Below, piece by piece: positions 1-8,003 of a stretch of 64,000 bases of DNA. A program made the position numbers and the translations under genes. The stretch is taken from the NCBI RefSeq assembly GCF_003478505.1, contig NZ_QUFI01000010.1, forward strand, positions 51,689-115,688, in the 5' to 3' direction. The stretch is from Clostridium sp. AF27-2AA (lineage in GTDB: Bacteria > Bacillota > Clostridia > Lachnospirales > Lachnospiraceae). The number at the start of each line of letters is the position of its first letter. The stretch's first letter is position 1. Below the pieces are notes generated by a model. The model did no database searches. It was not told the DNA's origin and saw nothing but the letters and a program-made list of their open reading frames with translations.

Positions 1-1
1 C

Positions 2-286
2 TATGCAGATGCCATTATGCGCAGAATGCGCCATGAGGTTGTCCTGGTAGCCAATGCAAAGGGCATTCCCTTAACAGATGAATTTAAAGCCGCCAAATGG
101 CTTCCGTCCCAGCGCTATTCCACCCTGCAGGATCTTGATGCACACCGACATACCGAGATTGATATGTTTTCCGGTGCCCTGATCCGCATGGGAAAAGAGG
201 TTGGCGTGGAATGCCCTTATAATGAAATGACTTACAATCTGATCAAAGCACTGGAAGAAAAGAACGACGGAAAATTTGATTATTGA
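2..286 (+). CDS. Ketopantoate reductase family protein, C-terminal part (cut by window edge)
   Basis: The reading frame is already open at base 2 and ends in TGA at 284-286, so only about 94 C-terminal residues are visible. The run STLQDLDAHRHTEIDMFSG and the ending around MTYNLIKALEE match the C-terminal helical domain of 2-dehydropantoate 2-reductases (ApbA/PanE C), which binds the 2-oxoacid substrate. The Rossmann NADPH-binding half lies outside the window. Paralogues of this family reduce other 2-oxoacids, and the 2-hydroxyacid genes nearby make that possible, so panE itself is not claimed. Its 3' end overlaps by a few bases the end of a convergent gene remnant. Confidence 0.75.
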   Translation, partial: YADAIMRRMRHEVVLVANAKGIPLTDEFKAAKWLPSQRYSTLQDLDAHRHTEIDMFSGALIRMGKEVGVECPYNEMTYNLIKALEEKNDGKFDY

Positions 287-492
287 TCTGTGTTTAATTC
301 TTCCGGATATATCTGTTTTCCGAATTCAAAGGCTTTTTGCAGATAACCTGTGCGTTCAATCTTTGGTTCGCCGTTGGTGTTTCCGCAGCCGCCTGCTAAC
401 AGCATGCCTTTATCATGAAAACCTATATAATTCACCACCGCAAGACGATAGAAGGATACCGCCTGCTCAAAAGCCCAGCAGGAAAAAACACG
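280..492 (-). pseudogene. Remnant of an NAD(P)H-dependent flavodoxin-like oxidoreductase (C-terminus only)
   Basis: Reading the minus strand from about 492 to the stop at 280-282 gives roughly 68 codons that include FEQAVSFYRLAVVNYIGFH and later MLLAGGCGNTNGEPKIE. I recognise this as the C-terminal part of flavodoxin-fold (FMN-binding) reductases. Upstream the frame closes immediately (TAA followed by CGT GTT TTT), and no N-terminal flavin-binding half or start codon is present. It is therefore a truncated relic, not a short gene. The family match is from memory and moderately secure; the truncation is read directly. Confidence 0.5.
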
Positions 493-518
493 TTACCAAA
501 TTCATAACAAAAGAAAAT

Positions 519-558
519 GAAGAGGAGAAGCCGCGTGTGTTTGCGGCCTTTCCTCTTC
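519..558 (-). terminator. Rho-independent terminator, minus strand
   Basis: A 16-bp imperfect stem (GAAGAGGAGAAGCCGC with GCGGCCTTTCCTCTTC) closes an 8-base loop. Read on the minus strand it is followed by a T-rich stretch (CATTTTCTTTTG). It would end transcripts of the TRAP/hydrolase operon after they pass the gene remnant at 576-693. Confidence 0.6.
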
Positions 559-575
559 ATCCTGATCCATAGCAA

Positions 576-693
576 CTATAACAAATGACTGTTATTGATG
601 ATGATCACACCATCTTCCATTTTTTCAATATTCGCTTTTCCGATGATGCCCCTCTGGATTTTCAGTATATCCGTCTAATACCACCATTCTCAT
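576..693 (-). pseudogene. Internally deleted remnant of a D-2-hydroxyacid dehydrogenase
   Basis: A minus-strand ATG at 693 opens with MRMVVLDGYTENPEG, the typical N-terminus of glycerate/2-hydroxyacid dehydrogenases. Directly after it, in another frame, comes GIIGKANIEKMEDGVIIINN, which resembles the conserved (A)NIAKMKDGVIIIN(N/T)(A/S)RG segment that lies some 200 residues further on in intact proteins. That frame stops at 576-578. The remnant joins the first 15 codons to a distant internal segment with a frameshift and has no catalytic Arg, Glu or His region. It lies just 3' of the hydrolase, so it was probably once the last enzyme gene of the TRAP operon. Confidence 0.65.
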
Positions 694-716
694 AAGCCCA
701 GAATCCCCATTTAATT

Positions 717-1472
717 CTACTCTGCAATTTTTCTCTTCAAATATTCGATACTGCAATCATACACCTGATTTTTCCATGAAACCGAACTAAATTGATGATT
801 GGATCCTGGAATAATCTCAAGTTTTACATGCTTTCCATACAGATCCAGATATGGTCCAATTGCATAAACCGGCACCTTTTCATCTAACTCTCCATGAACC
901 AACAAAACTTCCTTTTCATATCCTGCAGCCCGCTTAACAATATCAAGCTTACGCATCTGGCTCAGGAACTCACTGGACATCATTAATCCTCCGATATCGT
1001 AAGTCTCTTTATAACTGCCCGGAATCGCATGCACTCTGCTGCTGATATCATAATATGCCACATTGCCAGGTGCCCACATAATTGCTCCCTTGGGCTGTAA
1101 TTCCGGAATGATATTTGAAACAATTGCTCCGCCAAGGCTGTGTCCTACCGGATAAAGATTATCCGGATCACACCAGCTCTGTTCTTTTGTCCAATTATAA
1201 ATTGCCTTTGCCTGCTCAATCTCATCCAGATAACGCATCTCAGAAAAATCGCCGTCACTCTCTCCACAACCGTAAAAATCAAATTTCACACAGGCAATTC
1301 CGTTTTCCACACACTTTCTTGCAAAAAGCTCATGTAGCCTCATAATACCAATCCGGTCCACGCAGAATCCATGGTAAAAACACACGGTTGGGAATGGCCC
1401 GTCTCCCTCTGGAGTTCTGACATCTCCGCGAATCAATTTTTCATCGACCATTAATTCTACATTCATAAACAT
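717..1472 (-). CDS. Alpha/beta hydrolase (serine esterase-like)
   Basis: A 251-residue soluble alpha/beta hydrolase. The nucleophile elbow GHSLGG places the serine at 112, the probable acid is Asp197 (HGELD) and the probable base is His226 (SNHQF). The early motif FYHGF (32-36) supplies the oxyanion hole, as in feruloyl/cinnamoyl esterase-like proteins. There is no signal peptide. It follows dctM by 17 bp on the same strand and so belongs to the TRAP operon. It may release the hydroxyacid from an ester after uptake, but the substrate cannot be read from sequence. A second ATG two codons downstream is an equally possible start; a GGAGAG motif precedes both. Confidence 0.8.
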   Translation of the reverse strand: MFMNVELMVDEKLIRGDVRTPEGDGPFPTVCFYHGFCVDRIGIMRLHELFARKCVENGIACVKFDFYGCGESDGDFSEMRYLDEIEQAKAIYNWTKEQSWCDPDNLYPVGHSLGGAIVSNIIPELQPKGAIMWAPGNVAYYDISSRVHAIPGSYKETYDIGGLMMSSEFLSQMRKLDIVKRAAGYEKEVLLVHGELDEKVPVYAIGPYLDLYGKHVKLEIIPGSNHQFSSVSWKNQVYDCSIEYLKRKIAE

Positions 1473-1489
1473 ATCGCACTCTCTCCTTT

Positions 1490-2788
1490 TTATCCGTTAT
1501 ATACATAGCCAAGCAGTTTCGGCAGGAACATGGTAATCTGTGGGAATATGATCAAAAGCGCAAGAAGCAGATATAATACCAGAATCATCGGAAGCGTATC
1601 CTTAAAAATTTCCTCAAAAGTTGTGTTGGAAACTCTCTGCGCTACAAACAGATTGCCTCCCATTGGCGGTGTGATCATGCCAATACAAAGGTTGATCACC
1701 ATGATAATTCCAAAATGAAGCGGATCATAACCAATTGCAATCGCGATCGGTGCAAAAATCGGTCCAAATAATACAATGGAAGAAATCGTATCCAGAAACA
1801 TACCAATAATCAGTAACGCAATATTGATCATCAGCATGATCAGTGCCTTTGAAGATGTTACAGAAAGCATCCACTGGGTCACCATAGTCGGCACGCTGTT
1901 CATAGTCAGAATACGGCCAAAGGTATTCGCCGCACCAAACAGTACCATAATGGTTGCTGAGGTAATTGTCGCGTCAAACATAGCCTGACAGAAACGCTTC
2001 CAGGTCAACTGATGATACACAAATACCGCTACAATAATTGAATAAACCACACCGATTACGGCAGATTCGGTCGGGGTAAACACACCGGAATAAATACCAC
2101 CCAGAATAATGATCGGCATCAGAATTGCAGGGATCGCGTCTTTCAGCACTTTTGCTTTTTCCGCGGCGGTTTTTGCCTGCGTTTCTCTTCCCTTATATCC
2201 ACGCTTCTTACTGGTAAAATAGTTATAGATCATCAATGCAACACCCATTAAAATACCAGGAATGATGCCGGCAATGAACATATAAGATACAGAAACGCCA
2301 ATAGTGACACCATACATGATCATGGGAATGGACGGCGGGATAACCGGACCAATGGTACTGCCTGCCGCGATCAGTGCGCCGCTATAGCCTTTGGAGTAAC
2401 CCTGGGATACCATAGCTCCGATCATAATACCGCCTATAGCTGCAGCTGTTGCCGGACCGGAACCGGAGATTGCAGCAAAGAACATAGAAGCAACAATCGC
2501 TGCCATACCAAGACCTCCAGGCATGTTTCCTGTCATCATTTCCGCTACATCAACCAGCTTTTTTGCGATTCCGCCATACTCCATCAAGCTTCCGACCAAC
2601 ATAAAAAACGGAATTGCCATCAAAGAAAACGAATCCATACTGGTCACCATGGACTGGGCCAGCATCTGAATCATATTGCCTCCTCCGCCCAATGCAAATG
2701 TAGCCACACAGCTCAATCCCAAACTCACCGCAATGGGAACAGTTCCGATCAGGCATACAAACAATACCCCTAACATTGTTCCTATCAT
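1490..2788 (-). CDS. dctM: TRAP transporter large permease (DctM family)
   Basis: A 432-residue, strongly hydrophobic protein with about 12 membrane segments and the small-residue-rich loop AISGSGPATAAAIGGIMIG near residues 106-124 that is typical of DctM. In TRAP systems this subunit carries the solute with Na+ as driving ion and receives it from the extracytoplasmic DctP. The start ATG at 2788 has a strong AGGAGG ribosome-binding site. It lies 12 bp downstream of dctQ and 17 bp upstream of the hydrolase gene in one operon. Confidence 0.95.
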   Translation of the reverse strand: MIGTMLGVLFVCLIGTVPIAVSLGLSCVATFALGGGGNMIQMLAQSMVTSMDSFSLMAIPFFMLVGSLMEYGGIAKKLVDVAEMMTGNMPGGLGMAAIVASMFFAAISGSGPATAAAIGGIMIGAMVSQGYSKGYSGALIAAGSTIGPVIPPSIPMIMYGVTIGVSVSYMFIAGIIPGILMGVALMIYNYFTSKKRGYKGRETQAKTAAEKAKVLKDAIPAILMPIIILGGIYSGVFTPTESAVIGVVYSIIVAVFVYHQLTWKRFCQAMFDATITSATIMVLFGAANTFGRILTMNSVPTMVTQWMLSVTSSKALIMLMINIALLIIGMFLDTISSIVLFGPIFAPIAIAIGYDPLHFGIIMVINLCIGMITPPMGGNLFVAQRVSNTTFEEIFKDTLPMILVLYLLLALLIIFPQITMFLPKLLGYVYNG

Positions 2789-2800
2789 ATGTTTATCCTC

Positions 2801-3298
2801 CTATTCCTGTTCTGTACTGCAGAATTCTCCTACACGTCTCTGGATGATACGAATACTCATTCCAGCCATGCCCAGCACTCCGGCAAGATACATGATCCAT
2901 TTCGGTACCAGCGGAAGCGCGGATAATACCTGACCCTGGTTTTTCACCAACATCATGACACCAAAAATCTGCCAGGACAGATAAAAACCGTAAATCACTG
3001 CCACAATATCTCCAAGAAAATAAATGGTTTCAAATATTTTGGGATTTTTCTTAAACATAAGCGATAATGCCGTAACGCGCATATGTGCGTTAATCATGCC
3101 GGCCCAGCTAATCCCGGCAAAAGAAGTCCATACCAGAAGCAGCCTTGCAAGCTGTTCGCCCCAAGAAAGCGTAAAATTAAACACAAATCGCGTCACTACA
3201 TTCAGCGCAATAATCACTGTCATTACAAGAAACATACTCACAATCATGTACTTTTCTATCTGATTATAAAAAGGTACTTTTTTTCTGTTTTCTTCCAT
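2801..3298 (-). CDS. dctQ: TRAP transporter small permease (DctQ family)
   Basis: A 165-residue membrane protein with four hydrophobic helices and the family pattern WGEQLARLLLVWTSFAG around residues 46-62. DctQ forms the membrane complex with DctM. ATAAGGAGAACAG precedes the ATG. It lies between dctP and dctM in the usual P-Q-M order. Confidence 0.93.
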   Translation of the reverse strand: MEENRKKVPFYNQIEKYMIVSMFLVMTVIIALNVVTRFVFNFTLSWGEQLARLLLVWTSFAGISWAGMINAHMRVTALSLMFKKNPKIFETIYFLGDIVAVIYGFYLSWQIFGVMMLVKNQGQVLSALPLVPKWIMYLAGVLGMAGMSIRIIQRRVGEFCSTEQE

Positions 3299-3317
3299 TC
3301 TGTTCTCCTTATAACAT

Positions 3318-3355
3318 AGGCTGCCGATCTCCGGTAACCCTGATTCCGACAGCCT
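3318..3355 (-). other. Intergenic stem-loop between dctP and dctQ
   Basis: AGGCTG and CAGCCT pair across the short dctP-dctQ gap, with further pairing inside. No T-run follows on the minus strand. Such stem-loops behind a binding-protein gene commonly protect the upstream mRNA or reduce readthrough, so that the binding protein outnumbers the permeases. That role is inferred. Confidence 0.45.
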
Positions 3356-3365
3356 GACTGATAAA

Positions 3366-4505
3366 TTATTTTACATATTTCTGGTTGATCTCATTGACCT
3401 GGCTGATCAAATCTTCTCCAATTTCCGGACCATACTTATCATAAACCGGCTGTGCCGCGTCTTTGAATGCCTGACGTTCCTCATCAGTCAGTGTGATTAC
3501 GACGTTCGTTCCGTTATTTCCGATCTTTTCTTCAAGTTCAGCCTCATTGCTTGCAGATAATTCACGTTCATAGGTTACCATCTCGTTGACACATTCCCGG
3601 ATCAGCTTCTGATCAGACTCGCTGAGGGAATCCCACCATGTTTTGGATGCCAGAAGTGGGCTGGTATCGTAAATATGGCCGGTCTTGATGATGTATTTCT
3701 GTACTTCATACAGTCTGTTTCCGTCAATATTCGCGAATGGATTTTCCTGTGCGTCCATGGTTCCGTTCTGGAGAGCGGTGTAAAGCTCAGAGAATGCCAT
3801 CGGAACAGCAGATGCGCCTAATGCATTAAAATGATCAATATGCATCTGGTTTTCCATAACACGAATCTTTAAGCCCTTCATGTCCTCCGGCTTATGGATC
3901 TCCTTGTTTGCTGTCACATGACGCCAGCCGGTTGCCAGCCATGCCATTCCCTCAAATCCTGCCGGCTGCAGATTTTCAAAAATTGTCTGTCCAACATCTC
4001 CGTCCAGCACTTCTTCTGCTGCTTCGTTAGACTGGAACAGATACGGAAGATCCAAAAGCTTGGTTGTCTCTGTAAATGCTCCCAGAAATGCTACTGACGA
4101 AATAGCCATTTCCAGAGTTCCCATCTGAAGCTGCTCTAATAACTCCGTATTATTGCCAAGAGCAGATGCAGGAAATACATTTACCGTAATCCTGCCTCCG
4201 GTCTTTTCGTTCAGCATATCACCTAATTTTTTTGATGCCACATCAATCGGTACACCTTCCTGACTTACATGGGCAATTTTAATTGTAATCTTATCCCCCT
4301 GTGTGTAATCCGTACCATCTGACGTATCCTGTGAAGCAGCTGCATCAGTCGTTTCCACTTTTGTTTCTGCAGCGGCCTGACTCTGTTCGCTTCCCTTCCC
4401 TGCATCTGCAGAAGTCTGAGAACTGCCGCCGCATCCTGCTACAGATAAAGCTGTCAGAGATACTGCTGATGTAAGCGCAATCAGTTTCTTAAATGTTTTC
4501 TTCAT
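3366..4505 (-). CDS. dctP: TRAP transporter solute-binding lipoprotein (DctP family)
   Basis: A 379-residue lipoprotein. A basic N-terminus and hydrophobic stretch end in SVAGC (Cys25), followed by a Ser/Thr/Ala-rich linker to about residue 65. The DctP domain fills the rest. Arg215 in KIRVM is the conserved arginine that clamps the substrate carboxylate in this family, and QENPF follows about 40 residues later. The ligand is therefore very probably an organic acid. It is the first gene of dctP-dctQ-dctM-hydrolase. The divergent regulator at 4814 carries a paralogous copy of this same domain. Confidence 0.95.
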   Translation of the reverse strand: MKKTFKKLIALTSAVSLTALSVAGCGGSSQTSADAGKGSEQSQAAAETKVETTDAAASQDTSDGTDYTQGDKITIKIAHVSQEGVPIDVASKKLGDMLNEKTGGRITVNVFPASALGNNTELLEQLQMGTLEMAISSVAFLGAFTETTKLLDLPYLFQSNEAAEEVLDGDVGQTIFENLQPAGFEGMAWLATGWRHVTANKEIHKPEDMKGLKIRVMENQMHIDHFNALGASAVPMAFSELYTALQNGTMDAQENPFANIDGNRLYEVQKYIIKTGHIYDTSPLLASKTWWDSLSESDQKLIRECVNEMVTYERELSASNEAELEEKIGNNGTNVVITLTDEERQAFKDAAQPVYDKYGPEIGEDLISQVNEINQKYVK

Positions 4506-4558
4506 GTTGTAACCTCCCGTTTCTTACTGACCTTGTTTCCTGTTTCGAATGTGCCTTA

Positions 4559-4587
4559 AGTATAGCAACAGGCATATTTAAAAACAA
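4559..4587 (-). promoter_or_regulatory. Promoter of the dctPQM operon
   Basis: On the minus strand TTGTTT and TATACT are separated by 17 bp, about 55 bp upstream of the dctP start. The candidate operator at 4624-4658 sits just upstream of the -35 element, a position suited to an activator. Confidence 0.6.
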
Positions 4588-4623
4588 TATTGGTCGGATA
4601 TAACAAGCTCTCTTCTTTTTTGT

Positions 4624-4705
4624 ATTTTCAGCACACCATATTTATATGTGCTGAAAATTACTTCCGTATTCCAGGGTGATTTTTATGCTTTTTTCAGCAT
4701 TTTTC
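4624..4705. promoter_or_regulatory. Candidate operator: inverted TTTTCAGCA sites between dctP and its regulator
   Basis: ATTTTCAGCACA (4624-4635) and its exact inverse TGTGCTGAAAAT (4647-4658) are separated by 11 bp. A further direct half-site TTTTTTCAGCA follows around 4691-4702. The 308-bp gap between the divergent dctP and regulator genes contains little else apart from promoters. The arrangement suggests a binding site for the adjacent fusion regulator, acting on dctPQM and possibly on itself. Confidence 0.5.
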
Positions 4706-4813
4706 CAGTCTTTATGTGTTGATTCGATAATTTTTCTTTTTTAAGATTGTATCTCGTGCACATTTCCGATCTTTTCATTCAATGTTATACTTCCTGTATA
4801 AGGAGGTCATACC

Positions 4814-6865
4814 ATGTACTTAAGTGATTTAAATCTCCAGTTTTTAATCAGCAACATTCAGACTGTATGCAATAAAACCATTTTGATTGCCAGTCCTTCC
4901 TGGCAGGCACTTAGCTGTACTCACACCGATGTTACTTCCTATACACAGGATGTTCTCACCTACTGTATCGCAACCAATGACCCAGACAAGGCCGCACAAC
5001 ACTTCGGAATCACCATTACACCTTTTTACGTGGAAGAAACCCTGGTCTGTTACTTTCTGATCTTTGACAAAAACAGTGTTCAGCTATCTGCTTATTTAAA
5101 AACGCTGACCAGCCTTCTTATTGCTCCGCAGATATCAGATCGGCACAGCCAAATGGCCAACACCCGAAGTATTCTGGTAAATCAGCTCTCCAACATCCAC
5201 CAGGGAATCTCGGAAATTGAACCGATCATGAAGGATTTCGACTACCGCTATAACTGTCCACGCTGTGCCATCCTTCTTGAAATCGCACATCAGAACAAAC
5301 ATGCCTTCAGCTATAAATTTGATTCTTCCGAAACCGCAATAGAGAGCCTAATCACCAGTCACTCCCTCTATTCAAAAGATGATATTTTCGGATTTTTAAG
5401 TTCAGAACGATATGTGATCTACAAAGACACTCAGAACCTTTGTGAATCTGACCGGCCGGACATGCTTTCCGGCTATGCAGACTCCATTGTAAAAGATATG
5501 AAGAAACAGCAGGGAATCCTTTTGCATGCAGGAATCGGAAGTACTTATGAAGATCTTCCAAATTTAAGAAACAGCTATCTTGAGGCACTGTTTCTCATTA
5601 CAAATTATGACTATCTCAATGCAGATGCCGCGCTGAGTCTCCAAATCAAAAACTATATATTTGAATTTCTGGCCAGCCGAATTTCCCCTGGTTACTGGAA
5701 CAGCCGTTTTCATGTTCTATCCCAACAGCTTTCCACTCAGCCACTTTTACTGGAAACAGCTATTGAATTATCCAGGCATGATCAGAATCTTTCCCGAACT
5801 GCAGAAAGCCTGGGGCTGCATCGTAATACCATGCTACAGCGGGCCGCCAAATTAAAAAATGTAACCGGCTTAAATCCGGCACAAAATGATTTTGACCGCA
5901 TGACACTCCGGGCATTTGCCCTGCATGTCAATCAGAAGATCACTCTGCAGGCTGGCATTGTCATTCAGCCGAATTCCGTGCTTCATCAGGGTATGCAGAA
6001 AATGGCGGATCTGGTCAGTAAAAATTCTGGAGGTGCAATCAATATCAACATCCACACACTCTCCATTTCCGGAAACAATGACCACCTGTTCGAGATTCTC
6101 CGCTCCGGCTCTATCGACTTTATCGTTGCAGCCACTGGTGTAATGAACCGTTTTACCAATAACCGCTCAAAGGTACTGGATTATCCATTTCTGTTCCATT
6201 CCAACTCAGAAGCGAAGTACCTCTTGAACAGCCTCATTCTGCAGGAAATCGAACCTTATCTGGACACCATCGGCGTAAAATGCCTGAACATCTGGTCCAT
6301 GGGCTGGCGGTATCTGACCTCCAAAGAACCGATCCATACACCACAGGATCTGGCCGGTCGGAAAGTTCGGGTCATGTTTACGGAAGCCCTGGACGAATAC
6401 TATCGCAGTATGGGAGCCATTCCCATTAAAATGAACTACAACGATGTTAAGGATGCCCTCCATGCCGGCATTATCGAATGTCAGGAAAATCCATACAGCA
6501 ACACGCTCGGTATGAAATTTTACGAAGAGCAGACTTATATCACTCGCCTGAAATATTATCTGAGTACCGAGGCTCTCTATGTATCCAAAAACACTTGGAG
6601 CAAGTTGTCCACAGAACAGCAGAATGTAATCCAGTCAGCAGCCCTGGAAACCACAAACTGGATTTTCCAAGAACAGCAGGAGGTTATTAACCAGAATTGT
6701 AAGAGGATTCTTACCCAGGAAAAAGGCATGAAAATCATAGAAGTAACCCCAGAAGAGACCAAACAGTGGAAAGAATTTGCAAAAACCATGTATGCCACCT
6801 TCCCACATCAGGATCTGTTATCCAAAATTGAACAGGTCAGAAAGGAGTATTATGCAGGAAAATGA
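4814..6865 (+). CDS. One-component regulator: PucR/CdaR-type HTH fused to a DctP-like ligand-binding domain
   Basis: A 683-residue protein with no signal peptide or membrane segment, so it should be cytoplasmic. Residues 1 to about 300 resemble the sensory/GGDEF-like part of CdaR/PucR regulators. Residues about 312-355 form a PucR C-terminal-type HTH (SRTAESLGLHRNTMLQRAAK). Residues about 375-680 are a complete TRAP DctP-like domain, parallel to the DctP at 3366-4505. It keeps the carboxylate-binding arginine (Arg519 in KVRVM), MGWRYLTS and the QENPY segment. The ATG follows TAAGGAGGT. It is divergent from dctPQM and overlaps the next regulator by 14 bp. The likely role is to sense the TRAP substrate inside the cell with a captured binding-protein fold. 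I know of no described example. Confidence 0.85.
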   Translation: MYLSDLNLQFLISNIQTVCNKTILIASPSWQALSCTHTDVTSYTQDVLTYCIATNDPDKAAQHFGITITPFYVEETLVCYFLIFDKNSVQLSAYLKTLTSLLIAPQISDRHSQMANTRSILVNQLSNIHQGISEIEPIMKDFDYRYNCPRCAILLEIAHQNKHAFSYKFDSSETAIESLITSHSLYSKDDIFGFLSSERYVIYKDTQNLCESDRPDMLSGYADSIVKDMKKQQGILLHAGIGSTYEDLPNLRNSYLEALFLITNYDYLNADAALSLQIKNYIFEFLASRISPGYWNSRFHVLSQQLSTQPLLLETAIELSRHDQNLSRTAESLGLHRNTMLQRAAKLKNVTGLNPAQNDFDRMTLRAFALHVNQKITLQAGIVIQPNSVLHQGMQKMADLVSKNSGGAININIHTLSISGNNDHLFEILRSGSIDFIVAATGVMNRFTNNRSKVLDYPFLFHSNSEAKYLLNSLILQEIEPYLDTIGVKCLNIWSMGWRYLTSKEPIHTPQDLAGRKVRVMFTEALDEYYRSMGAIPIKMNYNDVKDALHAGIIECQENPYSNTLGMKFYEEQTYITRLKYYLSTEALYVSKNTWSKLSTEQQNVIQSAALETTNWIFQEQQEVINQNCKRILTQEKGMKIIEVTPEETKQWKEFAKTMYATFPHQDLLSKIEQVRKEYYAGK

Positions 6866-8003
6866 AATGCTAAAGCTTTTTCAGGCCATCCGTGAGATAT
6901 TTCCAGAAAGCTTTCTTCAGCTACTGGACAAAAACAACCGCATGATCCAGGAGACGCCCCGACCGGAGTATTACCCGGATGAATCGGTTTCCTACAGCGG
7001 GTTCAAAGAAATTGTATCATTAAAAAACGCCCAGGGAGAAGCTTTTTATAAGCTTACCTTTCCGGTTGCTCCTATCTACATGCTGCGCCTGCTGATTCCT
7101 GCAGCCAAAACAGAAGATGTCTTTACCTCCGCTAAAATGGCAGAATCCATTATCCAGCTATTTCAGGCCAAACCGACCAGAAAAGCTCAAACCTCCCGAC
7201 AGAGCGACATGGCGCTTTTGCTGGATCATCTTCTTCATCCGACTTCCACCGAGGATCATACTTATACTGCATTGCTGGCTGCTGAACTGGATCTGGATAT
7301 GTCACTCCCCCGGGCAGTCTGCCTTTTACAGCTTCAGGCCCCGGATGGTATGTCCCCCCCTGCCAAAGCGGCAGCAGCCCAGACCTTTTTTCAAATGGTC
7401 CGGCACTTTATCTCCTCTGCTGGAAATCAGGATATTCTGGGAAACTTTGGTTCCAGCGAAATCATCCTGTGCCATGTGATGACAGAAGAAGCCCCGATGC
7501 TTTTCTTTGATAACCTTTATGACTATCTGAAAAAGAATTCGGTGTTCCATTGTTCCATCGCGGTGGGACTGACAGTTAATAACCTGAATGATTACGCGTC
7601 CAGCTTTTCCTCCGCAAAATCGGCCTTCCGCTATGCATCCAGCCAGAGCGCCTCACAGAAAAACATTTATTTTGTAACGGCCTTTCTTGCAGAGCACCTG
7701 GTCTATCAGCTTCCTGAAAACCTGTTTGAGCACTTCTTCCAAGCAGAACTGTCTTACCTTGAAAGCAACGCGACAGCTGTAAAAACCATTCAGGCTTTGG
7801 TTGAAAACAACATGGATCTTGTGTCCTCTGCGGAAGATCTCTTTATTCACAGAAATACCATGGTATTTCGTTTGAACCAGCTTAAAAAGTCCCTGAATCT
7901 CAATCCGCTTCACAAAGATAATGACCGTTTTAAACTGATTCTTCTGTATCATTACTATAGAAAAATACATTCTGCAAACACATCTGCAAAGGAGGCTTTA
8001 TGA
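6852..8003 (+). CDS. CdaR/PucR-like transcriptional regulator
   Basis: A 383-residue cytoplasmic protein. The start at 6852 is chosen because AAAGGAG lies five bases upstream; the frame is open further upstream but without a site. The C-terminal 60 residues form a PucR-type HTH (AEDLFIHRNTMVFRLNQLKK). The central part resembles the GGDEF-like domain of CdaR-family regulators, and the N-terminal part is a short sensory region of unknown fold. It overlaps the fusion regulator upstream by 14 bp and larA downstream by 4 bp (ATGA), so the three are translationally coupled. It probably controls larA and/or the TRAP genes in response to the hydroxyacid. Confidence 0.8.
   Translation: MQENEMLKLFQAIREIFPESFLQLLDKNNRMIQETPRPEYYPDESVSYSGFKEIVSLKNAQGEAFYKLTFPVAPIYMLRLLIPAAKTEDVFTSAKMAESIIQLFQAKPTRKAQTSRQSDMALLLDHLLHPTSTEDHTYTALLAAELDLDMSLPRAVCLLQLQAPDGMSPPAKAAAAQTFFQMVRHFISSAGNQDILGNFGSSEIILCHVMTEEAPMLFFDNLYDYLKKNSVFHCSIAVGLTVNNLNDYASSFSSAKSAFRYASSQSASQKNIYFVTAFLAEHLVYQLPENLFEHFFQAELSYLESNATAVKTIQALVENNMDLVSSAEDLFIHRNTMVFRLNQLKKSLNLNPLHKDNDRFKLILLYHYYRKIHSANTSAKEAL

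Noticed and set aside
276-572. 98-codon plus-strand frame
   Set aside because: It lies across the flavodoxin relic and the terminator hairpin, has no ribosome-binding site and resembles no protein.
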